A stretch of DNA of 64,000 bases, from contig JAOARW010000021.1 in NCBI GenBank assembly GCA_025210475.1, positions 115,692-179,691 of the forward strand, in the 5' to 3' direction. Position 1 is the stretch's first letter, and every line of letters begins with the position of its first letter. The notes beneath the pieces were generated by a model that ran no database searches, had not been told where the DNA came from, and was given only the letters and a program-made list of their open reading frames with translations. Shown here in pieces: positions 44,030 through 54,100 of this stretch. The position numbers were made by a program, and so were the translations under genes. This DNA is from Carboxylicivirga sp. Its GTDB lineage: Bacteria > Bacteroidota > Bacteroidia > Bacteroidales > Marinilabiliaceae.

Positions 44030-44863
44030 TTAAATATCTGTTGGACTGATTCCAAACTTATTCTTAAAGGCTATACTAAAATTTGAAAGGTTACTGTAGC
44101 CAAAGTCAAGATAGATATCAGAGGCCCTAAGTTTTCCCTCTGATAAGATTTCTTTTGCTTTAAGCAAGCGCTTTTGCTGCAACCATTTTCCTGGAGCTCC
44201 TCCAAACTCTTTGGTAAAGTTTCTTTTAAAAGAAGAAAGACTCATATTACACAAAAAGGCAATTTCTTCCAATTTCAAATTCGAATGTACATGACTTTCT
44301 ACAGTTCTTCTAAACGGTGATTCTTCTCTGGAGATCAATGAATGCAAATAAAATTCAAACTTGTCACCATATTTGGTAAGCAAGTAGATCATTATTTCCT
44401 CGAATTTCACATCTAAAAGATTGCTCAAAAAACCTTCTGGCAATTTACTCATAGTAGACAAGGAATCCAGAAATGAGGACAAATACTTGTCATTTTCGAC
44501 AATAAAAAAAGGCACCTCTTCATTGGCTGTATATGTAACTTTTGAATGCGTTTTAAGGAACATTCTTAACCTCTCCTCTGAAAAGAAAAAGAGCTTACAG
44601 TAGTAGATATCATCATTGTCAAGTAATTCTGTCCAAAGCCAGTTACCTTGTCGAATGAGTAAAGATTGTTCTTTGTTGACAATGACAGAAGCATCGGCAA
44701 AATGCACCTGCTTTTTACCAATCTGCAAAAAACTAAACATGTTCATGCTTAGTTGCACCTTACTTTTAACCACATCTTCGGTCATTCGAAAATCATAAAC
44801 GAACAAATCCGATTTAGGACTGTGATCTTGCTGATATATTTCAGGTATATTTTCTATAGACAT
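44030..44863 (-). CDS. AraC-family transcriptional regulator
   Basis: The N-terminal ~170 residues form a cupin-like sensing domain without a known ligand. Residues ~178-277 form the double helix-turn-helix: LKLEEIAFLCNMSLSSFKRNFTKEFGGAPGKWL and ASDIYLDFGYSNLSNFSIAFKNKFGISP. The layout is like the ExsA/YSIRK-type cytoplasmic AraC regulators. Its gene ends 226 bases before the alcohol dehydrogenase start on the same strand. The direct repeats in that gap suggest it activates the dehydrogenase, perhaps in response to an aldehyde or alcohol (inference). Confidence 0.88.
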   Translation of the reverse strand: MSIENIPEIYQQDHSPKSDLFVYDFRMTEDVVKSKVQLSMNMFSFLQIGKKQVHFADASVIVNKEQSLLIRQGNWLWTELLDNDDIYYCKLFFFSEERLRMFLKTHSKVTYTANEEVPFFIVENDKYLSSFLDSLSTMSKLPEGFLSNLLDVKFEEIMIYLLTKYGDKFEFYLHSLISREESPFRRTVESHVHSNLKLEEIAFLCNMSLSSFKRNFTKEFGGAPGKWLQQKRLLKAKEILSEGKLRASDIYLDFGYSNLSNFSIAFKNKFGISPTDI

Positions 44864-44947
44864 ACTACAAACCTAATTACAAAAAATAATTGATAAATTC
44901 TAATATTGATATAGGACTATCACAAATACTAAACATTCGCATATTGA

Positions 44948-46864
44948 TTACTCATTGCGTATTTCTTTACGATACTGTTGAGGAGATTTGCCCATAAATT
45001 TCTTAAAAGCCCTGAAAAATGTAGACTCAGAATAGAAGCCACATTGATAGGCCAAGGCACTGTTTTTGATATTATCCTGTTTGCTTTCGTTGAGGATTCT
45101 GACAAATTCTTTTACCCTGAATTCGTTGATAAAATCATTAAAATTCGTACGATAATAATCGTTGAGGATTTTTGACACCTGGTAGTGCGGAATATCTACC
45201 AATGAAGCTAATGATTTTAAGTTAAACTTAGGGTCGAGGTACAACTTTTGTTTGGTAATCACTTCTTTAATTTGCATTGCATTGCTTTCCAAAAGTTCAG
45301 GTTCTATCCAGTCCGAGGTATTTTCTTTTGGTGCCAGTTTCTTTTTTAAAGAAGTGAGATAGTTTTTATTGACTATGGAATAGCGAGAGAGGAAAAAGTA
45401 AATGCTCAATAATAGAAGAACCAGAATACTACCTTTGAAGTAGTAGGTTTCAAAAAGTGAACGTTTAACTTCCATGGTTAGTCGTTCCCTTAAAATAGTA
45501 TCCTGACCAATTGATCCCCATTCTATATTAACATGATAGATACCCGGATCCAGATTAAACAGTGTTACATCTGTACTTTTCGAAAACGTTGTTTCGTATA
45601 TTTTACCAGAACCTTCAATACTTATTTTACCTGTGCGTATGTTCTCTGGTGTTTCATTATTTAATGCAAAATCGATTTTCAGGTTTCTTACTTGGGTAGG
45701 TAAGCCCAGGTAGTTGGTCGATATTTGGTTGTTATTGACGAGTCGGTGTTGGATGTTGTCAGTATCATCAAGGTTTGTCACTATAACAGAAAGACCTGTT
45801 CTGAAGTCGGTTATTTCTCTAATGGCTGAATAGCTGGTGTAACCAATTTCATTGGAAAACCCTTTGATTCTAAGATACACCATGGTGCCACCCGGAACAT
45901 TTTCAAATGTGAATTCATTGAAGGGACATCGTTTAGAGCTTATTATTTGATTAAAGGCTCGATCTTTCGCTATTTCAACAATATAATGGTCGTAATTATG
46001 TATGCTTTCCGAACTTTCCCAGGCCACTTTAAAAGAACATGGCGATAATAGTTCAAGGTTAGTGACAACCGGTATAATCATCGCTCCGGATTGAACCAGT
46101 GTTTCTTCGTTGGCAGGGATATTGAGGTGACCGTCGTTTTTGTATTTTGATAAATCAGGTACAACAGTACTGCCTTTGTCTAGCTGATCAAAATTATAAA
46201 AAGCGATAAGATCATCAGTTGGGTTAACAATGCTTTTATATCTGTAGTTTTTAATATCCGAATGAGAAAGTGCCGTTTTCCAAATTCGCACTTCGTCAAT
46301 AAGTCCATCAAAAAGAGACAGTTCGTTAATATCTTTAAAAACACCTATCTGCAGGTTCTGTGGTTTAAAATCCCAATTAATAAGTCCGGTAGTTTGTTTA
46401 GAGTCAATTAATTCACCATTTAAATAAAAACGAATGTATTCGCCATCATAAGTCCCCGCTACATGTGACCACTGATTCATTTCTAAGGGGGCACCAGGGT
46501 TGTAATTCCATTCATTGCCTCTCATGGTTTCTGTTTTGAGCATGAAGCGCAGCTTATTATTATAGTATGCCAATGCAAAACCCGATTCATCGGAGCCATT
46601 GTCAGAAATCCAGCTCAAAGGGGCAACCCAATTGGTTAATGTATTCGGTTTTAACCAGCACTCAACAGTAATTTGTTGGTAAGGTAAGGGTATTGAATTA
46701 GCTTTTATATTAACGTAATGGGGACGAGCATTAAAACTATGGTTCTGAGCTGAAAGTTTAATGCAAAAGAAAATCATCATGAGTACAATACCGAATTGCT
46801 TGCATCGAGAGGTGACTAAAATAAGCTTTGAAGTCCTGTTTGCTGTTTCCTTTGAATGACTCAT
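44948..46864 (-). CDS. membrane-bound LamG sensor/AraC-type regulator fusion
   Basis: A signal-anchor segment lies near residues 24-40. Residues ~40-235 form a LamG/pentraxin-like domain (ITVECWLKPNTL, MNQWSHVAGTYDGEYIRFYLNGE, FDGLIDEVRIWKTALS). A fibronectin-like segment is at ~265-350 and a Y_Y_Y-like beta domain at ~370-465. A transmembrane helix spans ~478-495 (GSILVLLLLSIYFFL). The cytoplasmic tail carries an AraC double HTH at ~540-635 (FNLKSLASLVDIPHYQVSKIL, CGFYSESTFFRAFKKFMGKSP). It has no kinase or receiver domain, so it is a one-protein transmembrane regulator. It is divergent from the 47155 operon and is its likely controller. Confidence 0.82.
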   Translation of the reverse strand: MSHSKETANRTSKLILVTSRCKQFGIVLMMIFFCIKLSAQNHSFNARPHYVNIKANSIPLPYQQITVECWLKPNTLTNWVAPLSWISDNGSDESGFALAYYNNKLRFMLKTETMRGNEWNYNPGAPLEMNQWSHVAGTYDGEYIRFYLNGELIDSKQTTGLINWDFKPQNLQIGVFKDINELSLFDGLIDEVRIWKTALSHSDIKNYRYKSIVNPTDDLIAFYNFDQLDKGSTVVPDLSKYKNDGHLNIPANEETLVQSGAMIIPVVTNLELLSPCSFKVAWESSESIHNYDHYIVEIAKDRAFNQIISSKRCPFNEFTFENVPGGTMVYLRIKGFSNEIGYTSYSAIREITDFRTGLSVIVTNLDDTDNIQHRLVNNNQISTNYLGLPTQVRNLKIDFALNNETPENIRTGKISIEGSGKIYETTFSKSTDVTLFNLDPGIYHVNIEWGSIGQDTILRERLTMEVKRSLFETYYFKGSILVLLLLSIYFFLSRYSIVNKNYLTSLKKKLAPKENTSDWIEPELLESNAMQIKEVITKQKLYLDPKFNLKSLASLVDIPHYQVSKILNDYYRTNFNDFINEFRVKEFVRILNESKQDNIKNSALAYQCGFYSESTFFRAFKKFMGKSPQQYRKEIRNE

Positions 46865-47154
46865 TATTGCAGTATTTATGGTTGTAAAAGTAGTTAATTC
46901 AAAAAAAATAATCAGTCAAAAAGTGTGAAAATGTAATAATTGTAATTTGAATTAAGTTCTTTAAGTGGTAGATATATAAAGTAATAAGGGAGTCAAAAAA
47001 AATGATGTGTATTATTGAATCTAAGAAGAGCTTCAGTTCTTAAATGAATGCCAATTAATAGAGCTTGGGATTAAATTTGTTAAAAACACTAAAGTCAAAG
47101 CTAATTAAGGATTGACTGAAGACCGACAAATTAAATGTGAACAACCCAACAGAG
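46865..47154. other. 290-base divergent promoter region
   Basis: It separates the minus-strand LamG-AraC regulator from the + strand TonB operon. It is AT-rich, with one TAAATTTG at 47072-47079 facing the operon. I found no convincing palindrome or minus-strand TAnnTTTG element. Any operator for the regulator should lie here. Confidence 0.5.
47072..47079 (+). promoter_or_regulatory. possible -7 element of the TonB/oxyanion operon
   Basis: TAAATTTG matches TAnnTTTG. No good -33 TTTG is seen 17-23 bases upstream, so an activator may be required. The leader to ATG 47155 would be about 70 bases. Confidence 0.35.
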
Positions 47155-49368
47155 ATGAAGAGAAGAGATTTTATTATGACTTGTTTGTTATTGATGTTTC
47201 AAATGACATTAATGGCACAAGTAGATATTGATGGTTTTATAAAAAACAAAGGAACCACTGAGCCCTTGGAAAATGCAAATGTTGTATTAATGCCTGGAGG
47301 ACAGGGGACTGTGAGTGATTTTAAAGGCTATTTCAAATTAAAAAACGTTGAGTCGGGAGAGTATCAATTAAAAGTTTCCGTTGTAGGTTACGAAACATTG
47401 ATTCAAACCATTACAGTGAAAGAAGGTGCGGAGAAGCGTTTGCAAATCGAATTAATACAAGATAATAAGCGCCTAGTGGAGGTTGATATTTTTGAAAACT
47501 TATACAAAAATCAACTTGTACAATTGCCTCTTAGTGAACCTTTATCGTTGAAAGCTACAACAAGTCATGTTTCAAAGGATGATATTCAAAAGCAGGGAGC
47601 AGTAACTGTCATTGATGCCCTAAAATATGTGCCTGGTGGTTGGACGGAAACCCGAGGAAGAAAAGTAAAGCAATTTTTCTCGGTTAGGGGTCAAAAATAT
47701 CCTTACCCTAGTTATTCGATAAATGGAATCTGGCAAAAAGAGTTCCATGAAACGCCCTACTTTTTAAGTAGTGCCAATATCGAAGAAATAAAAATAATAC
47801 GCTCAAGTGCTGCTTTGGTAAAAAGTTTGTCTCCATTGGTGGGTGTCATTGATATTACTGCTCGCAAGCCTGAGGTAGAAACATTTGATGTAAGTATGAA
47901 ATATGGCTCTTTAAATTCTTACCATAGTGAATTAGGCTATAGTAATGTACATAACAATGTTTCGTACACAGCCCGAGTTGGAAGTTTTGGTACCGATGGG
48001 CCTGACGGAAGAAATGGAGCAGAGCGCTTATGGAATGCAAGTGGAAACTTCAACTGGACAATTAATTCACATTGGGATTGGTCTTTTAACCTCATGTACC
48101 TCACTGGCAAGCGAGAATTGGTGCAGCCTATTGCACCCGCCGATGAAAAGTTTAGCAAACGACAAGAGGAATATGACCCAATTAAAACCCTATGGTTAAG
48201 TTCAAAATTGAGGTATAAAAAAAGTGATAGATTAACGAGTGAATTGGATATTAGTTATACCGGTCGTCAAGCTCATTATATAAATAATAACCTTGCATCT
48301 GGTGCGCTATCTGAGATGAATGAAGATGATTTTGAATTAACACTGAATCAAATCAACGCTATTAAATTAGGAACGAGCAATACGTTTCGTGTTGGAGCTT
48401 TGTATAATTATTGGGAAGCACCTGAAGGTAAGCGCTTTTATGTAGGCAATGCTGCGCGCGTGCATACTGTTTCTGGTGTGATAACCGATGAGCATGTGTT
48501 TGGTAAATTTATAATTGACGGAGGTTTTCGACTCACTGGTGAATATTTCGATGAGTGGGGTGGATTTAGTATTGAGGGAAGTGGCGGAAAGTTCTCTAAA
48601 GTAAATGCTATCAAAGATGAATGGCAATCGCCTGTTTGGAATGCAACCATCGGATTTTCTTACTTAGTTAATTCAAAAAGCAGCTGGCACTATTCAATGG
48701 CTTCAGGTATTGTTACACCTCGTAAAGGAGCATTGAATAATGAAGGTGTGAAGCCAGAAAATGAAACACGCGTAAATATCGATTTGGGATATGTTCGAAC
48801 TATTGGGCAACAAGGGCAAGTTTCAATAACAGGATTCTTGGTTAATCGTACCGATGCCATTTCTTATAATGGACAAACTATTGAAAAGGAGAATGGTGAC
48901 ATTATGGAGTTATACTATAATAGTGACAAGCGTAACTACGGTGTAGAAGCTGAATTTAAATCTCCATTGCTGTGGAATGCTGTCAGTATGTTTACCAATG
49001 TGACGTGGATGAAAGGTGAAGAAAAGCAGGATAATGATTGGGTGAAAGATGATGAGATGCCCAACTGGATTGTGAATGCTGGGGTGAATTATCAAAAAAG
49101 AAGGTGGGATGCCAATGCCTATTTACACCATGTGGGAGATTACAAAAACAATCGATTTGTAAGTAAATCGTATTTGAAGACGAATGGTAAAGCATCTCTT
49201 GGCGATTTTGTAACGCTGGATTTAAATGTTGGTTATGAGGTGTTACCAAAATACCAGATGCGTTTATTTGGTGAAGTAAAAAATGTATTTGACAAAAAGT
49301 ATCAAACTGTAGTAGGTTATCCTGATTACGGAACCATTTTTTCAATGGGTATAAATATGAAGTTCTAA
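47155..49368 (+). CDS. TonB-dependent outer-membrane receptor with carboxypeptidase-like N-domain
   Basis: The frame is open from a GTG at 47137, but ATG 47155 starts a proper signal peptide (MKRRDFIMTCLLL..., ends LMAQ). A carboxypeptidase-regulatory-like domain follows (VSDFKGYFKLKNVESGEYQLKVSVVGYE). The plug contains ALKYVPGGWTETRGRK, FFSVRGQKYPYPSYSINGI and IEEIKIIRSSAALVKSLSPLVGVIDIT, then a ~22-strand barrel ending NMKF. It is not SusC-like: there is no SusD partner and at 737 residues it is siderophore-receptor size. As first gene of the operon it probably imports a metal complex, cofactor or other small molecule. Confidence 0.87.
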   Translation: MKRRDFIMTCLLLMFQMTLMAQVDIDGFIKNKGTTEPLENANVVLMPGGQGTVSDFKGYFKLKNVESGEYQLKVSVVGYETLIQTITVKEGAEKRLQIELIQDNKRLVEVDIFENLYKNQLVQLPLSEPLSLKATTSHVSKDDIQKQGAVTVIDALKYVPGGWTETRGRKVKQFFSVRGQKYPYPSYSINGIWQKEFHETPYFLSSANIEEIKIIRSSAALVKSLSPLVGVIDITARKPEVETFDVSMKYGSLNSYHSELGYSNVHNNVSYTARVGSFGTDGPDGRNGAERLWNASGNFNWTINSHWDWSFNLMYLTGKRELVQPIAPADEKFSKRQEEYDPIKTLWLSSKLRYKKSDRLTSELDISYTGRQAHYINNNLASGALSEMNEDDFELTLNQINAIKLGTSNTFRVGALYNYWEAPEGKRFYVGNAARVHTVSGVITDEHVFGKFIIDGGFRLTGEYFDEWGGFSIEGSGGKFSKVNAIKDEWQSPVWNATIGFSYLVNSKSSWHYSMASGIVTPRKGALNNEGVKPENETRVNIDLGYVRTIGQQGQVSITGFLVNRTDAISYNGQTIEKENGDIMELYYNSDKRNYGVEAEFKSPLLWNAVSMFTNVTWMKGEEKQDNDWVKDDEMPNWIVNAGVNYQKRRWDANAYLHHVGDYKNNRFVSKSYLKTNGKASLGDFVTLDLNVGYEVLPKYQMRLFGEVKNVFDKKYQTVVGYPDYGTIFSMGINMKF

Positions 49369-49386
49369 CAATTAACGATAAAGGGA

Positions 49387-50523
49387 ATGCAATTTTTAAA
49401 AGAAATACAGTATCGTAAATTCAACTTCCTGTTAACGGTGTTAGGTGTTTCGGTTGCTGTGGCATTAGTGGTGGTTTTTATTACGATGACTAAAGCATCA
49501 CAGAATGAAACACGACGCCTGACAAGGGATATGGGATTCAACTTAAAGATTATTCCGGCAAAAACGGATATGAATAAGTTTTGGGTTGACGGCTATTCGA
49601 ATTTAACCATGGATGCCGACCATGTAGATAAGTTGGTGGATGAAAAAGCAATTTACTATGCACACTTAACGGCTACTTTACATAAACAAATTGTCTGGAA
49701 TGAGCTGGATGTAATACTAACAGGGGTATCGGCAGATGAAAAGGAGCCAAAAGGCTCAAAGAAGTCAAAAATGATATTTGCCATTGCGCCACAACAGGTA
49801 TATGTTGGTTATGAAGTGGCTTCTGCTTTAGGGATTAACGCAGGAGATGATATAGATGTGTTGGGGCAGATTTTTAAGGTTGAAAAAGTGTTGGCAGAAG
49901 TAGGAAGTCAGGATGATATTAGATTGTATTTTGATTTACCTACGCTCCAGAAATTATTGAAAATGGAAGGACGCATTAATGAAATCATGGCACTTAACTG
50001 CATGTGTTCAACCAAAGGCGATGACCCACTGGAAGCCTTGCGAACCCAGCTTAATAAAGTTTTACCAGGTACAAAGGTTATTATGAATCGTACCATTGCC
50101 GTGGCACGCGAGCGTCAACGAAAAATGGTAGATGCTTATTTTGCCTGGATATTACCGATTGTTATTATCATTTGTGCCTTATGGGTAGGGGCAATGACTT
50201 TGATTAATACCAACCATCGTTATCATGAAATTGGTACGATGCGAGCCATTGGTTTAACAAGTAGTCGTATCATGCTGCTATTCTTCCAACGTAGCATATT
50301 AGCCGGATTGGTGGGAGCCATCATTGGTTTTGGACTGGGAACATTCCTGGCCTTGCAATATGGTCCGGATATATTTAAAGTAACCGCTAAGGCCATTAAA
50401 CCGCTTTATAACTTATTGTGGTGGAGTTTGTTGGTTGCACCTGTGTTTTCGATGTTAGCAGCACTATTGCCAATTGTGCATGCTACCGGTTTACAACCGG
50501 CTAACGTATTAAAAGAAGAGTAA
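49387..50523 (+). CDS. FtsX/MacB-type ABC transporter permease
   Basis: It has one N-terminal transmembrane helix (FLLTVLGVSVAVALVVVFITM), a ~230-residue periplasmic MacB_PCD-like domain, and three C-terminal helices (WILPIVIIICALWVGAMTL; SILAGLVGAIIGFGLGTFL; LLWWSLLVAPVFSMLAALL). This topology belongs to type VII ABC systems, which drive work in the periplasm (lipoprotein release, export, mechanotransmission) and do not import. The periplasmic domain carries a Cys-Met-Cys at 205-207. The stop overlaps the next start by one base (TAATG), so ATPase and permease are translationally coupled. Confidence 0.88.
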   Translation: MQFLKEIQYRKFNFLLTVLGVSVAVALVVVFITMTKASQNETRRLTRDMGFNLKIIPAKTDMNKFWVDGYSNLTMDADHVDKLVDEKAIYYAHLTATLHKQIVWNELDVILTGVSADEKEPKGSKKSKMIFAIAPQQVYVGYEVASALGINAGDDIDVLGQIFKVEKVLAEVGSQDDIRLYFDLPTLQKLLKMEGRINEIMALNCMCSTKGDDPLEALRTQLNKVLPGTKVIMNRTIAVARERQRKMVDAYFAWILPIVIIICALWVGAMTLINTNHRYHEIGTMRAIGLTSSRIMLLFFQRSILAGLVGAIIGFGLGTFLALQYGPDIFKVTAKAIKPLYNLLWWSLLVAPVFSMLAALLPIVHATGLQPANVLKEE

Positions 50524-51185
50524 TGATTGTAGTCCATCAATTAGAAAAAACATTTCGCTCAGGCAAAGGACAGGTAACTGCCGTTGATAATGTGAGCCTG
50601 AATATAACAAATGGCAGCTTTACTTTGGTCAAAGGGCCTAGCGGTTGTGGAAAATCTACACTGCTGTTTACCATTGGGGGCATGCTAAAACCTTCATCAG
50701 GCAGTGTGCTGTTAGGAGATAAGGATTTATACAAAATGAATGAACGCCAACGGGTGGCTTATCGCTCCAATAAAGTGGGTTATGTGTTTCAATCTAACTA
50801 CCTGATTCCTTATCTGACACTGGCTGAAAATATTCTGATGGTCAATAAGGTTAAAGGTGTAAAGGTGACCATGCAAGACGTTGAAGCTTTACTTGAGGAT
50901 TTAAATCTCAGCCATCGCTTACACCATAAACCATCGGAGTTATCAGTAGGTGAAAAGCAACGGGCAGGGTTGGCGCGTGCCTTGATAATTCAGCCCGATA
51001 TGATTTTGGCTGACGAACCTACCGGTAATCTTGACCCTGATAATGCCAATCAGGTTTTAGAATATCTGGATGCCTTCAGAAAGCAAGGCGGAACGGTGGT
51101 CATGGTAACGCACGGCACGAGTGCCGACCATTTGGCCGATAGAATTATTATAATGAAAGACGGGAATATTAATCAAATAAAATAG
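50523..51185 (+). CDS. MacB/LolD-type ABC transporter ATPase
   Basis: Walker A is GPSGCGKST, the signature is LSVGEKQR, Walker B is MILADEPTGNLDPDNA, and the H-loop is VTHG. The 220-residue length is typical of LolD/MacB-type ATPases. It pairs with the preceding FtsX-type permease (one-base overlap). The next gene starts 3 bases after its stop, so the lipoprotein encoded there is a strong candidate client or partner. Confidence 0.92.
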   Translation: MIVVHQLEKTFRSGKGQVTAVDNVSLNITNGSFTLVKGPSGCGKSTLLFTIGGMLKPSSGSVLLGDKDLYKMNERQRVAYRSNKVGYVFQSNYLIPYLTLAENILMVNKVKGVKVTMQDVEALLEDLNLSHRLHHKPSELSVGEKQRAGLARALIIQPDMILADEPTGNLDPDNANQVLEYLDAFRKQGGTVVMVTHGTSADHLADRIIIMKDGNINQIK

Positions 51186-51188
51186 GGG

Positions 51189-54100
51189 ATGCGCAAACTA
51201 ACAAAAATCAAGCATTATTTTACCCTGGTGGTGTGTATGGCATTGCTTTGGGCCTGTCAACATCCGGAGGCAACAAAGGATGATTGGCCACAATTTAAAA
51301 AAGATAACTTCAGAAGCGGAGTCGCTGACATTGACCTGGATTTGCAGACGCTGGATAAGTCCTGGACATATCAGGCGGAGCATCAACCGGAACCAGCTTG
51401 GTACGGGCCTGCTAAGGAGGATGCCTATGCGCGTAGTGGACCACTACCATCGATGCGCGATTATGACCATGCCTACTATCCAATTATCATTGGTGAAAAC
51501 CTTTATTACGGCTCATCAGCAGATGATGCTATACATTGCCTTGATGCAAAAACAGGTGTTGAGAAATGGCAGTTTACCACCGGAGGGCCTGTTCGTATTG
51601 CGCCAACCTATTACCAAGGAAAATTGTATTTTGGTTCGGATGATGGCTATGTGTATTGTATTGATGCCCAAAGTGCACGCTTAAAGTGGAAGTTTTCGGC
51701 TGGAGATGCAAAGGCTCAAAAAGTATTGAACAATGGTCGCTTGATTTCATTTTGGCCTGTGCGCACAGGGGTGATTATTGAAGATGGCATTGCGTATTTT
51801 GGCGCTTCTTTATTGCCTTGGAAACAAAGTTATATCTGTGCCCTTGATGCCGATAATGGTTCATCTAATGAAAAAGGCTGCTATGTGAAAGAGGTCTTTG
51901 ATATGACCTTCGAAGGAGCTATGGCTTCTACAGGTGAATTATTAATTCAACCACAGGGACGCATTGCACCTTCGTTCATCAAAAAATCGAATGGTGAGAA
52001 AAAAGGTCAGTTGCCAGGAACAGGAGGTTGTTTTGTGTTAGTAACACCCGAAAAGCACATTGTTCACCCGAAGAGTTCACGTGCTGCATCTATTAGTGAG
52101 TATGTGGATAAAGAAACACCGGATTATTTAAGTTTTAAAGGTGGAAAAGAGATGGTGATTAAAGGAGATACCAGCTTCATTATTAGTGACCATGCTGTAT
52201 CGGCTTTTAATCGTAAGACAAAAAAAACAATCTGGGTTCGTCGCAGTTACGAAGCCCATCGCATTCTTCAGAGTGGTAATGCGCTTTACATTGGTTCGGT
52301 TGATACCGTTTTTGCACTAAGTATGGTCAATGGATTACCATTATGGAAGCAAAAAGTAAATGGTGTGGTGCAGGCTATGGCAATGGCTCAAAATGCACTT
52401 TACATCTCAACCAATGAAGGAAGCATTACTTGTTTTAAAGCAGGAGGTGCGAATAACTCCCTTTTCAATCAGAATAAAGACAAGATAGCTGTTATTGAAA
52501 CTATCGAAGATGAGAAATCAACCGATGTATTGGAGCAAAATCAGCACTTATTGTTGGGGCCTGAAATAAAATCGATTTCACCGGATTCAGTATTATTGAG
52601 TTTTCAAACCAGTCAGGCAAGTAAGTATTTCTTAAATTGGGTGATGGCAGAAGGCGATACATTGAATTATACCTTCGATAAAGGCAAGAAGCATCAAGTG
52701 AAGTTAGTGGTACGTAAAGGTTACAAGTATGCTTATGAGTTAATTGATGAGAATGGTAAAAGTGGTACTTATGAATACGATAACTTCTTAAACTTTAAAC
52801 GGGCTGCCGTTGATTTTTCGAAATGTAACAGTGATGATACAACGGTGTCCGAGGTTTTAAGCTGGCTAAAAAGTACCGAAGTCAACGATAACGGCTTGGC
52901 TCTTGTTCTCTCTGATGATGAAAGTGATGTTCCATTGAGCGTAGCTAAGCACTCGCAATTGGATGTGATAGTACTCAGTGATGATGCAAGTGATGTGAAA
53001 GATATCAGAAAAGAATGGCAGACAAAAGCAGTTTACAGCCGTAAGTTGAATGCGCAGGAAGTTGAGAACCTCGAAAAAGTACCTGTTTCTTCGCATTTAG
53101 CTAACCTGGTTTGGGTTGAAGATGCATCCTTAACAGTTGCCGATGAGGTGATTCGATTGGTAGCTCCGCGAGGAATGGCTTTTGTAGCCAAGGCTGATAA
53201 GCAATGGTTAAAAGCTGCCAATGACCTGTGGCAGGTGGATTTGGAGGAAAAACCCAATGGCTTGCTTTTGATTAAGCACCCGTTTGAAACAGAAGGGGAG
53301 TGGACCCATCAGTACGGAAGAGCTGATAACTCAGCTTTTGGTGGAGAAAGTTTATGGGGTTCTACACGTGCCGAAGATTTTGAAATACAATGGATGGGAC
53401 GTCCGGGACCCCGTTTTCAAACGGACCGTAATGGTCGTAAACCATCGCCATTGGCGGTGAATGGACGTATGTTTGTACAGGGTAATCAGCGTATTGCTGC
53501 AGTTAATGTATACAATGGAGCTATCCTCTGGAGTAAAGATATGCCTGGCTTACGACGTATGAACATGCATCGCGATTGTTCCAACTGGGCGGCTGATGCT
53601 ACAAGTGTATATCTGGCTAAGGCTGATAAGTTGATTCGTCTGGATGCGAAAACTGGTCAGATGAAAGCCTATTACGAGGTGGATACCAAGGATTCCGATT
53701 GGGGGTATGTGGGGCTTGGCAACGATTTGATGATTGGGAGTAAAGTGCCACATGGTGCTGCCTATACCGATTTTCATGGTGGCGGTGGCGATGGCTGGTA
53801 CGACTCAAAAACAGGAGAGAATACACATAAAGTTCTAAGTTACGAGTTGTTTGCTTTGTCGAAGGCTAGTGGTCAAAAACGTTGGGCCTACCAACCCCAA
53901 GGGCATGTTATTAATTCAACCATTACCATTGAGGGCACAACAGTTTCATTTATTGAAACCGTGACCCGAAAATTAACGTCTTCAAAAAGGGGCGATGACG
54001 GCATATTTAAAAATATTTCACTGGTTCGGTTGGATATGTCAACGGGTAAGGTGTTATGGCGTCACAAAGTGATTCATCAGTCAGGTATCTCTATGTATTC

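Noticed and set aside
47137..47154. GTG start of the TonB receptor
   Set aside because: Starting at ATG 47155 gives a normal signal peptide, while the GTG adds six residues that do not fit one.
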